DNA of 64,000 nt from Kitasatospora aureofaciens (GTDB lineage: Bacteria > Actinomycetota > Actinomycetes > Streptomycetales > Streptomycetaceae): assembly GCF_019192735.1 (NCBI RefSeq), contig NZ_JAHTKP010000038.1, positions 1-64,000 of the forward strand, read 5' to 3'. Position 1 is the first letter of the stretch; each line of letters opens with the position of its first letter. The position numbers and the translations under genes were made by a program. The notes beneath the pieces were generated by a model. The model had not been told where the DNA came from. It worked only from the letters and a program-made list of their open reading frames with translations, and did not search any database. Below, piece by piece: positions 42,054 through 51,127 of this stretch.

Positions 42054-42970
42054 GCTGTGCAGGTGGCGGGTGTGGTCATCGAGAGCTTCCCGCAGGGCCG
42101 TCCAGAAGGGGTCTCCTGTGGGTTCGTGGATTTGCTTGAGGCCGTTGTGCTGGGGCAGGCCGGAGTAGAGCGCTTGTGGACTGGGGGCGAGCGGGGGGTT
42201 GAAGCAGGGGGTGAGTTCCCAATCGCTGCCTGTGATGGCGGTCCAGATATGGGCGGATGCCCCCAGATGGACTTCGCCGCCGGGATCGGTTGAGTGGCCT
42301 TCGACGGCGGGTGGCAACCGATCCAGGATGGTCTGCCATTCGTCGGGTCGTAGGTGCCAGAGGGGTAGTGGCAGGCGGGGCAGAGGTCTTCCAGGAGGAC
42401 GCTGTGCTCCAGGCAGGCGAAGACGGTCGCGAGGCGCCAATGCAGCTTCCAGGGCCCGCCGTGGCGGTCCTGGACGTCGCTGCCGTCGCCGGCCGGACAC
42501 TGGGGGCAGTAGCGGCTTGACCTCAGCAGCAGCCAGGGCGGGACCACCATTCTGGCATGTTGGTTCCCACCTGGCCGCTCCAGAAGCTCGGTGACGGCGG
42601 GATCGCGGCCCGAGAACCGCCGCAGAGTCAGCGCCTGGGCCTCGTCAGGCGTCAGCCGCGTGAGGCGGGCCTCGAAGCCGTGCTGGCGGCCGGTGGAGAC
42701 CATGAACTCCAGCCCCGGCCGGTGCCGCTGCCGGGCCCGCCAGGTGAACCGGCGAACCGGCTGCGAGTCCGGCACTGGCACCGACTCCAGACGCCGCACC
42801 GGCCAGACGACCTGGCCGCCGTCGAACAGCCAGGTCGTCGACCACCGCCGTGGCCAGGACTCATCGAGCACCAGCCGTTGGCGGAAGGCCGCATCACCCG
42901 TGAACGGGCTGATCAGCGCGTCGAGATCGCACACATCCGAACGGATCCCGGGCCCGGTCCGCGTACTCAT
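42048..42970 (-). pseudogene. Tn7-like transposition gene relic: TnsA-like start fused to TniQ-like part, frameshifted
   Basis: The first about 90 residues include PVRRFTWRARQRHRPGLEF and STGRQHGFE, like the TnsA endonuclease N-terminus. The text then changes directly into TniQ/TnsD style: LTRLTPDEAQALTLRRFSG, the zinc motif YCPQC, GGPWKLHWRLATVFACLEHS and LCPACH. Near 42345 the frame shifts, and RPDEWQTILDRLPPAVEGHS through ALDDHTRHLHSK continues in the next frame to 42048. The tnsB and tnsC genes expected between are missing. So an internal deletion plus a frameshift is inferred. Confidence 0.65.
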
Positions 42971-43113
42971 GCCAGAGCCGCATCACCCGAAACGACCGCA
43001 TAGGGGTGGAATCCCCGAAAGAGGACACCGCCCAGGCAACAACCACCGGCCGGGGTGACACCCGCTGTCAGCGCATCGGGGCACGAAACGATGCCGGACG
43101 AAATATCCGGAAT

Positions 43114-43155
43114 CCAGCTGCGGCCCGTCATTTCAGTCTTTCGGGCCGCAGCTGG
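43114..43155 (-). terminator. Terminator of the ECF sigma operon
   Basis: Perfect 14-bp stem CCAGCTGCGGCCCG (43114-43127) with 43142-43155 around a 14-nt AT-rich loop, 13 bp beyond the stop of the leftward membrane gene. Confidence 0.65.
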
Positions 43156-43167
43156 TCCGGCCTTCTC

Positions 43168-43500
43168 CTACCGGGACTGGGCCGCCGTCGGGGTCGTCGT
43201 CGGGGTCGTCGTCGGGGTCGCCGTCGGGGTCGCCGTCGGGGTCGCCGTCGGAACGGGCGCAGGGGTGGACGTGGTGGTGGAGGCCGGGATGGTGGTGTGG
43301 TGGTCCTGGGCGAAGGCGGCGGGAAGGCCCACACCGACTCCGGTGAGGAGCAGGAGGGAGCCGCCGGCCATGAGGGCTGCCCGGGTGCGGCGGCGTACCC
43401 GCACGCCGGCCTGCAAGCGCTCGCGGTGCCGGGGTTCGAAGGGGGTGTGTTCCTGGGTGTCGCGCATCATGCGTGCCAGCTCCTGTTCGAAATGATCCAT
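43168..43500 (-). CDS. Membrane protein coupled to the ECF sigma factor (possible anti-sigma)
   Basis: 110 residues. An acidic helical N-terminus (MDHFEQELARMMRDTQEHTP) and basic stretch precede one membrane helix (AALMAGGSLLLLTGVGVGLP), then an outside tail of Thr/Pro/Ala repeats (TPTATPTATP) encoded by a GTCGGGGTC-type tandem repeat. No zinc-binding anti-sigma motif is seen, so an anti-sigma role is inferred only from position. ATG at 43500 has GGGAG 6 nt upstream; a GTG at 43515 overlaps the sigma stop. Confidence 0.65.
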   Translation of the reverse strand: MDHFEQELARMMRDTQEHTPFEPRHRERLQAGVRVRRRTRAALMAGGSLLLLTGVGVGLPAAFAQDHHTTIPASTTTSTPAPVPTATPTATPTATPTTTPTTTPTAAQSR

Positions 43501-43511
43501 GTGTTTCTCCC

Positions 43512-44018
43512 TCACCCCACCGGCTCGCTGACCTCGGTCAGGGCCTGCCGCAGTTTCGCCACCCCGCGCGACGCCAGGGAGCGGGCGGTGCCCACTGGGC
43601 AGCCCATCACCTCGGCGACCTGCTGCTCCGGCAGATCCTGGTAGTAGCGCAGGACGACCGCGGCCCGCTGCCGGGCTGACAGGAGGGCAAGTGCGGTCTC
43701 CAGCCGGGTGCGTTCCTCCACGACGGCAGCCAGATCCTGACAGTCAGCAGTCTCGGGCAGCTCCTCGGTGGGGCGTTCGCCCCACCAGCGCCGACGGGCC
43801 GAGCGGGCCGCCGCACGCACCAGAACCTGACGCACGTACGCCTCAGGGGCTTGCCCGGCGACCTTCGGCCAGGCGGACCACAGCTTGAGGAGCCCGTCCT
43901 GAAGCAGGTCCTCGGCCCGGTGTCGGTCTCCGCCGGTGAGCAGGCGTGCGAGGTGGAACAGCGCCGACCAGCGAGTCGCTACGAACTCATCGAAACCATC
44001 CGCTCGCGACTGCCTCAT
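43512..44018 (-). CDS. ECF sigma factor, SigE/SAM-family type
   Basis: 168 residues. Region 2: FVATRWSALFHLARLLTGGD and AEDLLQDGLLKLWSAWPKV. Region 4: LSARQRAAVVLRYYQDLPEQ and VAEVMGCPVGTARSLASRGV, the helix-turn-helix for -35 recognition. AGGAGG stands 6 nt before the ATG at 44018. Directs RNA polymerase to a small regulon; the inducing signal is unknown. Coupled to the membrane protein downstream. Confidence 0.9.
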   Translation of the reverse strand: MRQSRADGFDEFVATRWSALFHLARLLTGGDRHRAEDLLQDGLLKLWSAWPKVAGQAPEAYVRQVLVRAAARSARRRWWGERPTEELPETADCQDLAAVVEERTRLETALALLSARQRAAVVLRYYQDLPEQQVAEVMGCPVGTARSLASRGVAKLRQALTEVSEPVG

Positions 44019-44493
44019 CCAGCACCTCCTCTCCAACCTCCGAACGCCTGTAACTGTTGAAAGGCACTGGCGCCCGGCCCACTATGCACCTTCGCCCTGT
44101 GAACTGGATCACGTGTGAGGCAAGGGTCCCCGGCGCGTATCGCGGCACCCGTGACTCTCTTGCCGGGTCTACTGCCTCTCGAGAGCGCAAGGTAGAGCGT
44201 TCATTTCTCATCTCTCTTCCTACGTCGCTCCGGTCCTGTCGAGCGGCTCTGGGTTCAGAAACAGGTACTTACCCTGCCCGGCCCGCTACTCACCGTAACT
44301 GGATGGGCGCTGTGGCCAACTGGCGCTTCCCGTGGTCAACCATCGGTTCCGGCCTCAATCAGCTGACTCCCGGTGCGTGGGCGGCCTGTGGGGAAAACAA
44401 GCAGGCATGATTGCTTTTTTCTCCGCCCGGTGCCACGCTGCTGCCCGGCGGTGACCGCTCAGTCGCCGTCAACCCACCGGCAGGGGAGGCGCT
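44019..44493. other. 475-bp divergent intergenic region
   Basis: Separates the ECF sigma gene (leftward) from the acyl-CoA catabolic operon (rightward). No gene, tRNA or repeat array is visible. It is noticeably AT-richer than its flanks. CAGGGGAGG at 44481-44489 is the ribosome binding site of the rightward TTG-started gene. Promoters for both directions must lie here but I cannot place them with confidence. Confidence 0.5.
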
Positions 44494-46341
44494 TTGGCGC
44501 GCGCGCGTGCGGGACTGCGGATCGGGAACGCCTCGGGGTTCTACGGGGACCGGTTCGCGGCGGTCCGGGAGATGCTCACGGGTGGGCCGCTGGACGTGCT
44601 GACCGGGGACTACCTGGCGGAGCTGACGATGCTCATCCTGGCCAGGGACCGGCTGAAGGACCCGTCGCTGGGGTACGCGCGGACGTTCCTGCGGCAGATG
44701 GAGGAGTGCCTCGGCCTGGCCCGGGAGCGCGGGGTGCGGATCGTGGTGAACGCGGGCGGGCTCAACCCGGCCCGGCTGGCCGGTGAGCTCAGGAAGCTGG
44801 CGCAGCGCCACGGCATCGCGGCCGCCGTCGCCCACGTCGAGGGCGACGACCTGCTCCCGCGCAGCACCGAACTCGGCTTACCCGACGGCCTGTTGGCCGC
44901 CAACGCCTACCTCGGCGCGTTCGGCATCGCCGCCTGCCTGGCCGAAGGCGCCGACATCGTGGTGACCGGCCGGGTCACCGACGCGGCCCTGGTGGCCGGC
45001 CCGGCGATCGCCCACTTCGGGTGGACCCCGGCCGACCTGGACGCGCTCGCCGGGGCCGTCGTCGCCGGGCACGTGCTGGAGTGCGGCGCGCAGGCCACCG
45101 GCGGGAACTACGCGTTCTTCCGCGAGCATGACGTGACCAGGCCCGGCTTCCCGATCGCCGAGCTGCACGCCGACGGCTCCAGCGTGATCACCAAGCACCC
45201 GGACACCGGCGGCGCCGTCACCACCGGCACCGTCACCGCCCAACTCCTGTACGAGACAAGCGGTGAGCGCTACCTCGGCCCGGACGTCACGGCCCGCCTC
45301 GACAGCGTCCGGCTCACCCAGGAAGGCCCGGACCGGGTGCGGATCGACGGGGTGCGCGGCGAGGCCCCGCCACCCACGCTCAAGGTGGGGCTGAACCGCC
45401 TCGGCGGCCACCGCAACGAGGTGGTGTTCGTCCTCACCGGGCTCGACATCGAGGCCAAAGCAGCCTTGGTGCAACGGCAGTTGGCCGACGCGCTGCCGCC
45501 TGGGCAGCGCCCGGCCGAACTGCGCTGGACCCTCGCCCGCACCGATCACCCCGACGCCGCCACCGAGGAGACGGCCTCCGCGCTGCTGCGCCTCACCGCC
45601 CGCGACCCCGACCCGGCCAAGGTCGGGCGCGGACTCGGCAAGGCAGCCGTGGAGTTGGGCCTGGCCGGCTACCCGGGCTTCCACCTCACCGCCCCGCCCG
45701 GCCCGGGCGCGCCGTACGGGGTCTTCACTGCCGCCCACGTCGACGCCAAAGCCGTCGAGCACACCGCCGTCCTCCCGGACGGCCGCCGCCTGAGCATCCC
45801 CCCGGTCCCGGTCACCGCCCAACCGGCCCAGCCGCCCCGGCCCGAGGAGACGCCAAGGCTCCCCGAAGTGCTACCGCGCACCCCCACCCGCCGGGCCCCG
45901 CTCGGCCTGGTGGCCGGAGCCCGCAGCGGCGACAAGGGCGGCGACGCCAACCTCGGTGTCTGGGCCCGCGACGAGGACGGCTGGCGCTGGCTCGCGCACA
46001 CCCTCACCATCGACCTCCTGCGCGAACTCCTGCCAGAGACAGCCGACTTGCCCGTCACCCGGCACCTTCTCCCGAACCTCTGCGCGGTCAACTTCGTCAT
46101 TACCGGCCTCCTCGGCGAGGGCGTAGCCGCCCAGCACCGCTTCGACCCGCAGGCCAAGGCGCTGGGGGAGTGGCTGCGCTCCCGCCACGTCGATATCCCG
46201 GAGATCCTCCTCGACCGCCCGGAGATCCTCCTCGACCGCCCGGAGATCCTCCTCGACCGCCCGGAGATCCTCCTCGACCGCCCGGAGATCCTCCTGGACC
46301 GCCCGGCGACGCCCCTAGACAGCCCGGAGGCCCAGCTGTGA
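44494..46341 (+). CDS. AtuA-like protein (acyclic terpene utilisation family, DUF1446)
   Basis: 615 residues. The AtuA-type core runs to about residue 440: RIGNASGFYGDRFAAVREML, LTGDYLAELTMLILARD, VVNAGGLNPARLA, VTGRVTDAALVAGPAIAHFG and GHVLECGAQATGGNYAFF are typical. A second domain follows (GLVAGARSGDKGGDANLGVW). The biochemical role is not settled; it accompanies acyl-CoA carboxylases in terpene or branched-chain catabolism. TTG start supported by GGGGAGG 4 nt upstream. The C-terminus carries five copies of EILLDRP from a 21-bp tandem repeat. Overlaps the next gene by GTGA. Confidence 0.85.
   Translation: MARARAGLRIGNASGFYGDRFAAVREMLTGGPLDVLTGDYLAELTMLILARDRLKDPSLGYARTFLRQMEECLGLARERGVRIVVNAGGLNPARLAGELRKLAQRHGIAAAVAHVEGDDLLPRSTELGLPDGLLAANAYLGAFGIAACLAEGADIVVTGRVTDAALVAGPAIAHFGWTPADLDALAGAVVAGHVLECGAQATGGNYAFFREHDVTRPGFPIAELHADGSSVITKHPDTGGAVTTGTVTAQLLYETSGERYLGPDVTARLDSVRLTQEGPDRVRIDGVRGEAPPPTLKVGLNRLGGHRNEVVFVLTGLDIEAKAALVQRQLADALPPGQRPAELRWTLARTDHPDAATEETASALLRLTARDPDPAKVGRGLGKAAVELGLAGYPGFHLTAPPGPGAPYGVFTAAHVDAKAVEHTAVLPDGRRLSIPPVPVTAQPAQPPRPEETPRLPEVLPRTPTRRAPLGLVAGARSGDKGGDANLGVWARDEDGWRWLAHTLTIDLLRELLPETADLPVTRHLLPNLCAVNFVITGLLGEGVAAQHRFDPQAKALGEWLRSRHVDIPEILLDRPEILLDRPEILLDRPEILLDRPEILLDRPATPLDSPEAQL
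46201..46305 (+). repeat. Five in-frame 21-bp tandem repeats
   Basis: GAGATCCTCCTCGACCGCCC plus G is repeated five times without interruption, the last copy with one base change. Encodes EILLDRP repeats at the end of the AtuA-like protein; copy-number change keeps the frame and the overlap with the carboxylase gene. Confidence 0.95.
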
Positions 46342-47936
46342 CCGTCCTGCCCACCCGCGTCGACCCGGCCGGCCCCGACCACGCCGAGCACCGCGCCGCG
46401 ATGCTCGGCAAGCTCGCCGAGCTGGCCGCGGAGCACGCCAAGGCGCTGGCCGGCGGCGGCCCCAAGTACGTCGAACGCCACCGCGCCCGCGGCAAGTTGC
46501 TGCCGCGCGAGCGGATCGAGCTGCTCGTCGACCCGGACTCGCCGTTCCTGGAGCTCTCCCCGCTGGCCGCCTGGGGCAGCGACCACCCGGTGGGCGCGGC
46601 GCTGGTCACCGGCATCGGGGTCATCGAGGGCGTCGAGTGCGTGATCACCGCCAACGACCCGACGGTCCGCGGCGGTGCCAGCAACCCGTGGACGCTCCGA
46701 AAGGCCCTGCGCGCCAACGAGATCGCGCTCGACAACCGTCTCCCGCTGGTGAACCTGGTCGAGTCGGGCGGTGCCGACCTGCCCAGCCAGAAGGAGATCT
46801 TCATCCCCGGCGGCGCCCTCTTCCGCGACCTCACCCGCCTCTCCGCCGCCGGAATCCCCACCGTGGCCGTGGTGTTCGGCAACTCGACGGCCGGCGGCGC
46901 CTACGTGCCGGGCATGTCCGACCACACCGTGCTGGTCAAGGAGCGCGCCAAGGTGTTCCTGGGCGGCCCGCCGTTGGTGAGGATGGCCACCGGCGAGGAG
47001 GCCGACGACGAGTCGCTGGGCGGCGCCGAGATGCACGCCCGCGTCTCGGGCCTGGCCGACCACTTCGCGGTGGACGAGGCGGACGCGCTGCGCCTGGCCC
47101 GCCGGATCGTCGCGCGGCTCGATCACCGCAAGCCGGGCCCGGGCCCGGACCCGCTCGCCGAACCGCCCAAGTATCCCGAGGAGGAGCTGCTGGGCATCGT
47201 CCCGGGCGACCTCAAGGTGCCGTTCGATCCGCGCGAGGTGATCGCCCGGATCGTCGACGGCTCCGACTTCGACGAGTTCAAGCCGCTCTACGGCACCAGC
47301 CTGGCCACCGGCTGGGCCCGCCTGCACGGCTACCCGGTCGGCATCCTGGCGAACGCGCAGGGCGTGCTGTTCAGCGCGGAGTCCCAGAAGGCCGCCCAGT
47401 TCATCCAGTTGGCGAACCAGCGGGACGTCCCGCTGCTGTTCCTGCACAACACCACCGGCTACATGGTCGGCAAGGACTACGAGCAGGGCGGCATCATCAA
47501 GCACGGCGCGATGATGATCAACGCCGTCGCCAACTCCCGGGTGCCGCACATCTCGCTGCTGATGGGTGCCTCCTACGGCGCCGGCCACTACGGGATGTGC
47601 GGGCGGGCGTACGAGCCGAGGTTCCTGTTCGCCTGGCCGAGCGCCAAGTCCGCGGTGATGGGCCCGCAGCAGCTCGCCGGGGTGCTGTCGATCGTGGCCC
47701 GGCAGTCGGCGGCGGCGAAGGGGCAGCCGTACGACGAGGACGCGGACGCGGCGATCCGCGCGATGGTCGAGCAGCAGATCGAGGCGGAGTCGCTGCCGGT
47801 GTTCCTGTCCGGCCGGCTCTACGACGACGGCGTGATCGACCCGCGCGACACCCGGACGGTGCTCGGCCTCTGCCTGTCCGCGATCCACAACGCGCCGGTC
47901 GAGGGCGCGCGCGGCTACGGCGTCTTCCGGATGTAA
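46338..47936 (+). CDS. Acyl-CoA carboxylase carboxyltransferase (beta) subunit
   Basis: 532 residues, similar to methylcrotonyl-/geranyl-CoA carboxylase beta chains. Carboxyltransferase domain segments VERHRARGKLLPRERIELLV, ANDPTVRGGASNPWTLRK, FGNSTAGGAYVPGMSDH, GVLFSAESQKAAQFIQLA, LLMGASYGAGHYGMCGRAY and FAWPSAKSAVMGPQQLAGV are diagnostic. It transfers carboxybiotin to the acyl-CoA. GTG start overlaps the AtuA-like stop. With the next gene it forms the complete biotin-dependent enzyme; the exact acyl-CoA cannot be told. Confidence 0.92.
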   Translation: MTVLPTRVDPAGPDHAEHRAAMLGKLAELAAEHAKALAGGGPKYVERHRARGKLLPRERIELLVDPDSPFLELSPLAAWGSDHPVGAALVTGIGVIEGVECVITANDPTVRGGASNPWTLRKALRANEIALDNRLPLVNLVESGGADLPSQKEIFIPGGALFRDLTRLSAAGIPTVAVVFGNSTAGGAYVPGMSDHTVLVKERAKVFLGGPPLVRMATGEEADDESLGGAEMHARVSGLADHFAVDEADALRLARRIVARLDHRKPGPGPDPLAEPPKYPEEELLGIVPGDLKVPFDPREVIARIVDGSDFDEFKPLYGTSLATGWARLHGYPVGILANAQGVLFSAESQKAAQFIQLANQRDVPLLFLHNTTGYMVGKDYEQGGIIKHGAMMINAVANSRVPHISLLMGASYGAGHYGMCGRAYEPRFLFAWPSAKSAVMGPQQLAGVLSIVARQSAAAKGQPYDEDADAAIRAMVEQQIEAESLPVFLSGRLYDDGVIDPRDTRTVLGLCLSAIHNAPVEGARGYGVFRM

Positions 47937-47960
47937 GCCCGAGCAGTGAGGGACCCACAC

Positions 47961-49883
47961 ATGATCACCAACCTGCTGGTCGCCAACCGGGGCGAGATCG
48001 CCCGCCGGGTCTTCCGGACGTGCCGGGGCCTGGGCATCGCGACCACCGCCGTCCACTCCGACCCGGACGCGCACGCCCCGCACGTCCGCGAGGCCGACGC
48101 CGCCGTCCGGCTGCCCGGGGCCGCGCCCGCCGACACCTATCTGCGCGGCGACCTGATCGTCCGGGCCGCGCTCGAAGCCGGGGCCGACGCCGTCCACCCG
48201 GGGTACGGATTCCTGTCCGAGAACGCCGATTTCGCGCAGGCCGTGCTCGACGCGGGCCTGGTCTGGGTCGGCCCGCCGCCGGCCGCGATCGCCGCGATGG
48301 GCTCAAAGACGGCCGCCAAGCGCCTGATGGCCGAGGCCGGCGTACCCGTCCTGGGCGCCCTGACCGACCCCTCCGGGGCCGACCTGCCGCTGCTGGTCAA
48401 GGCGGCGGCGGGCGGCGGCGGCCGCGGCATGCGCGTGGTCCGCACGCTCGAGGAGCTCCCCGGCGAACTGGCCGCCGCCCGCGCCGAGGCCGCCAAGGCC
48501 TTCGGCTCGGACGAGGTGTTCTGCGAGCGCTACCTGCCCACCGGCCGGCACGTCGAGGTCCAGCTGATGGCCGACGCGCACGGCACGGTCTGGGCGGTCG
48601 GCGACCGCGACTGCTCGCTGCAGCGGCGCCACCAGAAGGTGATCGAGGAGGCCCCGGCACCCGGCCTCCCGGACGAGGTGCGCGCCGCGCTGCACGAGGC
48701 CGCCGTCACCGCCGCCCGGGCGATCCGCTATGTCGGCGCCGGCACCGCCGAGTTCCTGCTCGCCGAGGACGGCCGGTTCTTCTTCCTGGAGATGAACACC
48801 CGCCTCCAGGTCGAGCACCCGGTGACCGAGGCCGTCACCGGTCTCGACCTGGTCGCTCTCCAACTCGCCGTCGCCGAGGGCGAGAAGCTGCCCGCAGAGC
48901 CCCCGCCGACGACCGGCTGCGCGATCGAGGCCCGGCTCTACGCCGAGGACCCGGCGAAGGACTGGCAGCCCGCCACCGGTACCCTGCACCACATCGAACT
49001 CACCGTCCAGCACGAGGAGTTCACCGGACGGGGCCTCAGGCTCGACTCCGGCGTCGAATCCGGCAGCGAGATCACTCCGCACTACGACGCGATGCTCGCC
49101 AAGGTGATCGCCTGGGCCCCGACCCGCCCGGCCGCCGCCCGCCGCCTGGCCGGCGCGCTCGCCCGCGCCGGCCTCCACGGCCCGGCCACCAACCGGGAGT
49201 TGCTGGTCCGCTCGCTGCGGCACCCGGCCTTCCTGGCCGAGCGGCTGCACACCGGCTTCCTGGCCGAGCACGCCGCCGACCTCACAGCCCCGGACGGCAA
49301 GGGCACCGCCCGCGCCGCCCTGGCCGCCGCCCTCGCCGACGCCGCAGCCCGCCGCACCCCGCTGCCCTCCGGCTGGCGCAACCTGCCGTCCCAGCCGCAG
49401 GTGAAGCGCTACCGCACCGACGACGGCAGCGAGTTGGAGATCCGCTACCGCCTCACCCGGGACGGCCTGCAGGCCGAGGACCACCCGGAAACGGCCCTGA
49501 TCGACGCCGCACCCGGCCACGTCACCCTGGGCGAGGGAACGATCCGACGCACCTACCGCGTCGCCCGCTACGGCGACCGGGTGTACGTCGACACCCCGGA
49601 CGGCGCCACCGCGCTCACCGCCGTCCCCCGCTTCCCCGACCCCACCGCGCACACCGACCCGGGCGCTCTGCTCGCCCCGATGCCCGGCACCGTCATCCGC
49701 ACCGCCGCCGCCGTCGGCGACACCGTCACCGCCGGCCAGCCGCTCCTCTTCCTGGAGGCGATGAAGATGGAGCACCGCGTCACCGCCCCCGCCGACGGCA
49801 CCCTCGTCGAACTCCGCGCCACCCCCGGCCAGCAGGTCGAGCTCGGCACCCTGCTCGCCGTGGTCCAGCTCATAACAGCCTGA
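47961..49883 (+). CDS. Acyl-CoA carboxylase biotin carboxylase/carrier (alpha) subunit
   Basis: 640 residues. Biotin carboxylase domain: LLVANRGEIARRVFRTCRGL, VHPGYGFLSENADFA, ATP-grasp KAAAGGGGRGMRVV, EMNTRLQVEHPVTEAVTG and CAIEARLYAEDP. The C-terminal carrier domain has the biotinylated lysine in FLEAMKMEHRV. The middle domain is of the methylcrotonyl-CoA carboxylase type. GAGGGA precedes the ATG at 47961, 24 bp after the beta subunit. Needs biotin from the bio genes of this window plus a biotin ligase not seen here. Confidence 0.93.
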   Translation: MITNLLVANRGEIARRVFRTCRGLGIATTAVHSDPDAHAPHVREADAAVRLPGAAPADTYLRGDLIVRAALEAGADAVHPGYGFLSENADFAQAVLDAGLVWVGPPPAAIAAMGSKTAAKRLMAEAGVPVLGALTDPSGADLPLLVKAAAGGGGRGMRVVRTLEELPGELAAARAEAAKAFGSDEVFCERYLPTGRHVEVQLMADAHGTVWAVGDRDCSLQRRHQKVIEEAPAPGLPDEVRAALHEAAVTAARAIRYVGAGTAEFLLAEDGRFFFLEMNTRLQVEHPVTEAVTGLDLVALQLAVAEGEKLPAEPPPTTGCAIEARLYAEDPAKDWQPATGTLHHIELTVQHEEFTGRGLRLDSGVESGSEITPHYDAMLAKVIAWAPTRPAAARRLAGALARAGLHGPATNRELLVRSLRHPAFLAERLHTGFLAEHAADLTAPDGKGTARAALAAALADAAARRTPLPSGWRNLPSQPQVKRYRTDDGSELEIRYRLTRDGLQAEDHPETALIDAAPGHVTLGEGTIRRTYRVARYGDRVYVDTPDGATALTAVPRFPDPTAHTDPGALLAPMPGTVIRTAAAVGDTVTAGQPLLFLEAMKMEHRVTAPADGTLVELRATPGQQVELGTLLAVVQLITA

Positions 49884-49908
49884 TTCCAGCCTGCGGAAGG
49901 ACCCCCGC

Positions 49909-51096
49909 ATGTCCACCATCGGCAGTCAGCTCCTCGAAACCCCCGAACGCCGGGCCCTGCGCCAGGCCGTCGGCGACCTGGGCCGTCGCTACGGCTCCGC
50001 CTACTACCTCGCCAAGGCCCGGGCCGGCGAGCCCGCCGAGGAGCTCTGGGCCGACGCCGGCAAGGCCGGCTACCTCGGCGTCAACCTGCCCGCCGAGTAC
50101 GGCGGCGGGGGCGGCGGCATCACCGACCTCGCCATCGTCCTGGAGGAACTGGGCACCGCCGGCTGCCCGTTGCTCCTGCTCATTGTCTCCCCGGCGATCT
50201 GCGGCACGGTCATCGCCCGCTACGGCACCGAGGAGCAGAAGCGGCGCTGGCTGCCCGGACTGGCGGACGGCAGCCGGAAGATGGCCTTCGGCATCACCGA
50301 GCCGGACGCCGGCTCCAACTCGCACCGGATCTCCACCGTCGCGCGCCGGGACGGCGAGGACTGGCTGCTCACCGGCCGCAAGGTGTTCGTCTCCGGCATC
50401 GACCACTCCGACGCCGTGCTGTTCGTCGCCCGCACCGAGACTGCGGACACCGGAGGGGGCCGCACCGGCAAGCTGAAGCCCTGCCTGTTCGTCGTCCCGC
50501 GCGACACCCCCGGCTTCGAGTACCGGGCCATCCCGATGGAACTCGTCGCCCCCGAGAAGCAGTTCCAGGTCTTCCTGGACGACGTCAGGCTGCCCGCCGA
50601 CGCCCTGATCGGCGACGAGAACGCGGGCCTGCTCCAGCTGTTCGCCGGCCTCAACCCCGAGCGCATCCTCACCGCCGCGTTCTCCCTCGGTCTCGCCCGC
50701 CAGGCCCTCGGCAAGGCCGTCGAGTACGCGAGGACGCGTACGGTGTGGTCCACCCCGATCGGCGCCCACCAGGGCCTGGCCCACCCGCTCGCCCAGTGCG
50801 CGGTGGAGATCGAGCTGGCCCGGCTGATGACCCAGAAGGCCGGGCTGCTCTACGACGCGGGCGAGGACCTCGCCGCCGGCGAGGCCGCCAACATGGCCAA
50901 GTACGCCGCCGGTGAGGCCGCCGCCCGCACCGTCGACCAGGCGGTGCAGACGCTCGGCGGCAACGGCCTCACCCAGGAGTACGGGCTGGGCGCGCTGCTG
51001 GCCGCCACCCGGGTGGGCCGGGTCGCCCCGGTCAGCCGGGAGATGGTGCTCAACTACGTTGCCCAGCACACCCTCGGCCTGCCGAAGTCGTACTGA
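49909..51096 (+). CDS. Acyl-CoA dehydrogenase
   Basis: 395-residue flavoenzyme. NLPAEYGGGGGGITDLAIVL, MAFGITEPDAGSNSHRIST and TGRKVFVSGIDHSDAVLFVA are N- and middle-domain motifs; QTLGGNGLTQEYGLGALLAA is the C-terminal signature. The usual glutamate base position cannot be fixed by eye. It desaturates the acyl-CoA that the carboxylase would then act on. Last gene of the atuA-like operon, 25 bp after the carboxylase alpha gene. Ends convergent with the sortase gene. Confidence 0.92.
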   Translation: MSTIGSQLLETPERRALRQAVGDLGRRYGSAYYLAKARAGEPAEELWADAGKAGYLGVNLPAEYGGGGGGITDLAIVLEELGTAGCPLLLLIVSPAICGTVIARYGTEEQKRRWLPGLADGSRKMAFGITEPDAGSNSHRISTVARRDGEDWLLTGRKVFVSGIDHSDAVLFVARTETADTGGGRTGKLKPCLFVVPRDTPGFEYRAIPMELVAPEKQFQVFLDDVRLPADALIGDENAGLLQLFAGLNPERILTAAFSLGLARQALGKAVEYARTRTVWSTPIGAHQGLAHPLAQCAVEIELARLMTQKAGLLYDAGEDLAAGEAANMAKYAAGEAAARTVDQAVQTLGGNGLTQEYGLGALLAATRVGRVAPVSREMVLNYVAQHTLGLPKSY

Positions 51097-51127
51097 GTCA
51101 CCGGACGGCCCGAGTCACCGGACGGCC
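51095..51127. repeat. 16-bp direct repeat containing two stop codons
   Basis: GAGTCACCGGACGGCC at 51095-51110 and again at 51112-51127. The first copy overlaps the acyl-CoA dehydrogenase stop and the second the stop of the leftward sortase gene, so the convergent 3' ends look duplicated. Confidence 0.7.

Noticed and set aside
40422..42064. TGTGCAGGT direct repeats as a target-site duplication
   Set aside because: The left copy is 39 bp outside the left end repeat and the right copy 3 bp outside the right one, so the geometry is not that of a duplication.
44399..44420. T-rich hairpin resembling an intrinsic terminator or attenuator before the atuA-like gene
   Set aside because: Only a 5-bp stem (AAGCA/TGCTT) before the T-run; too weak to claim.
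46637..50476. Very long plus-strand frame overlapping the carboxylase genes
   Set aside because: Shifted-frame shadow, Arg/Pro-rich, with the real carboxylase motifs all in the other frames.
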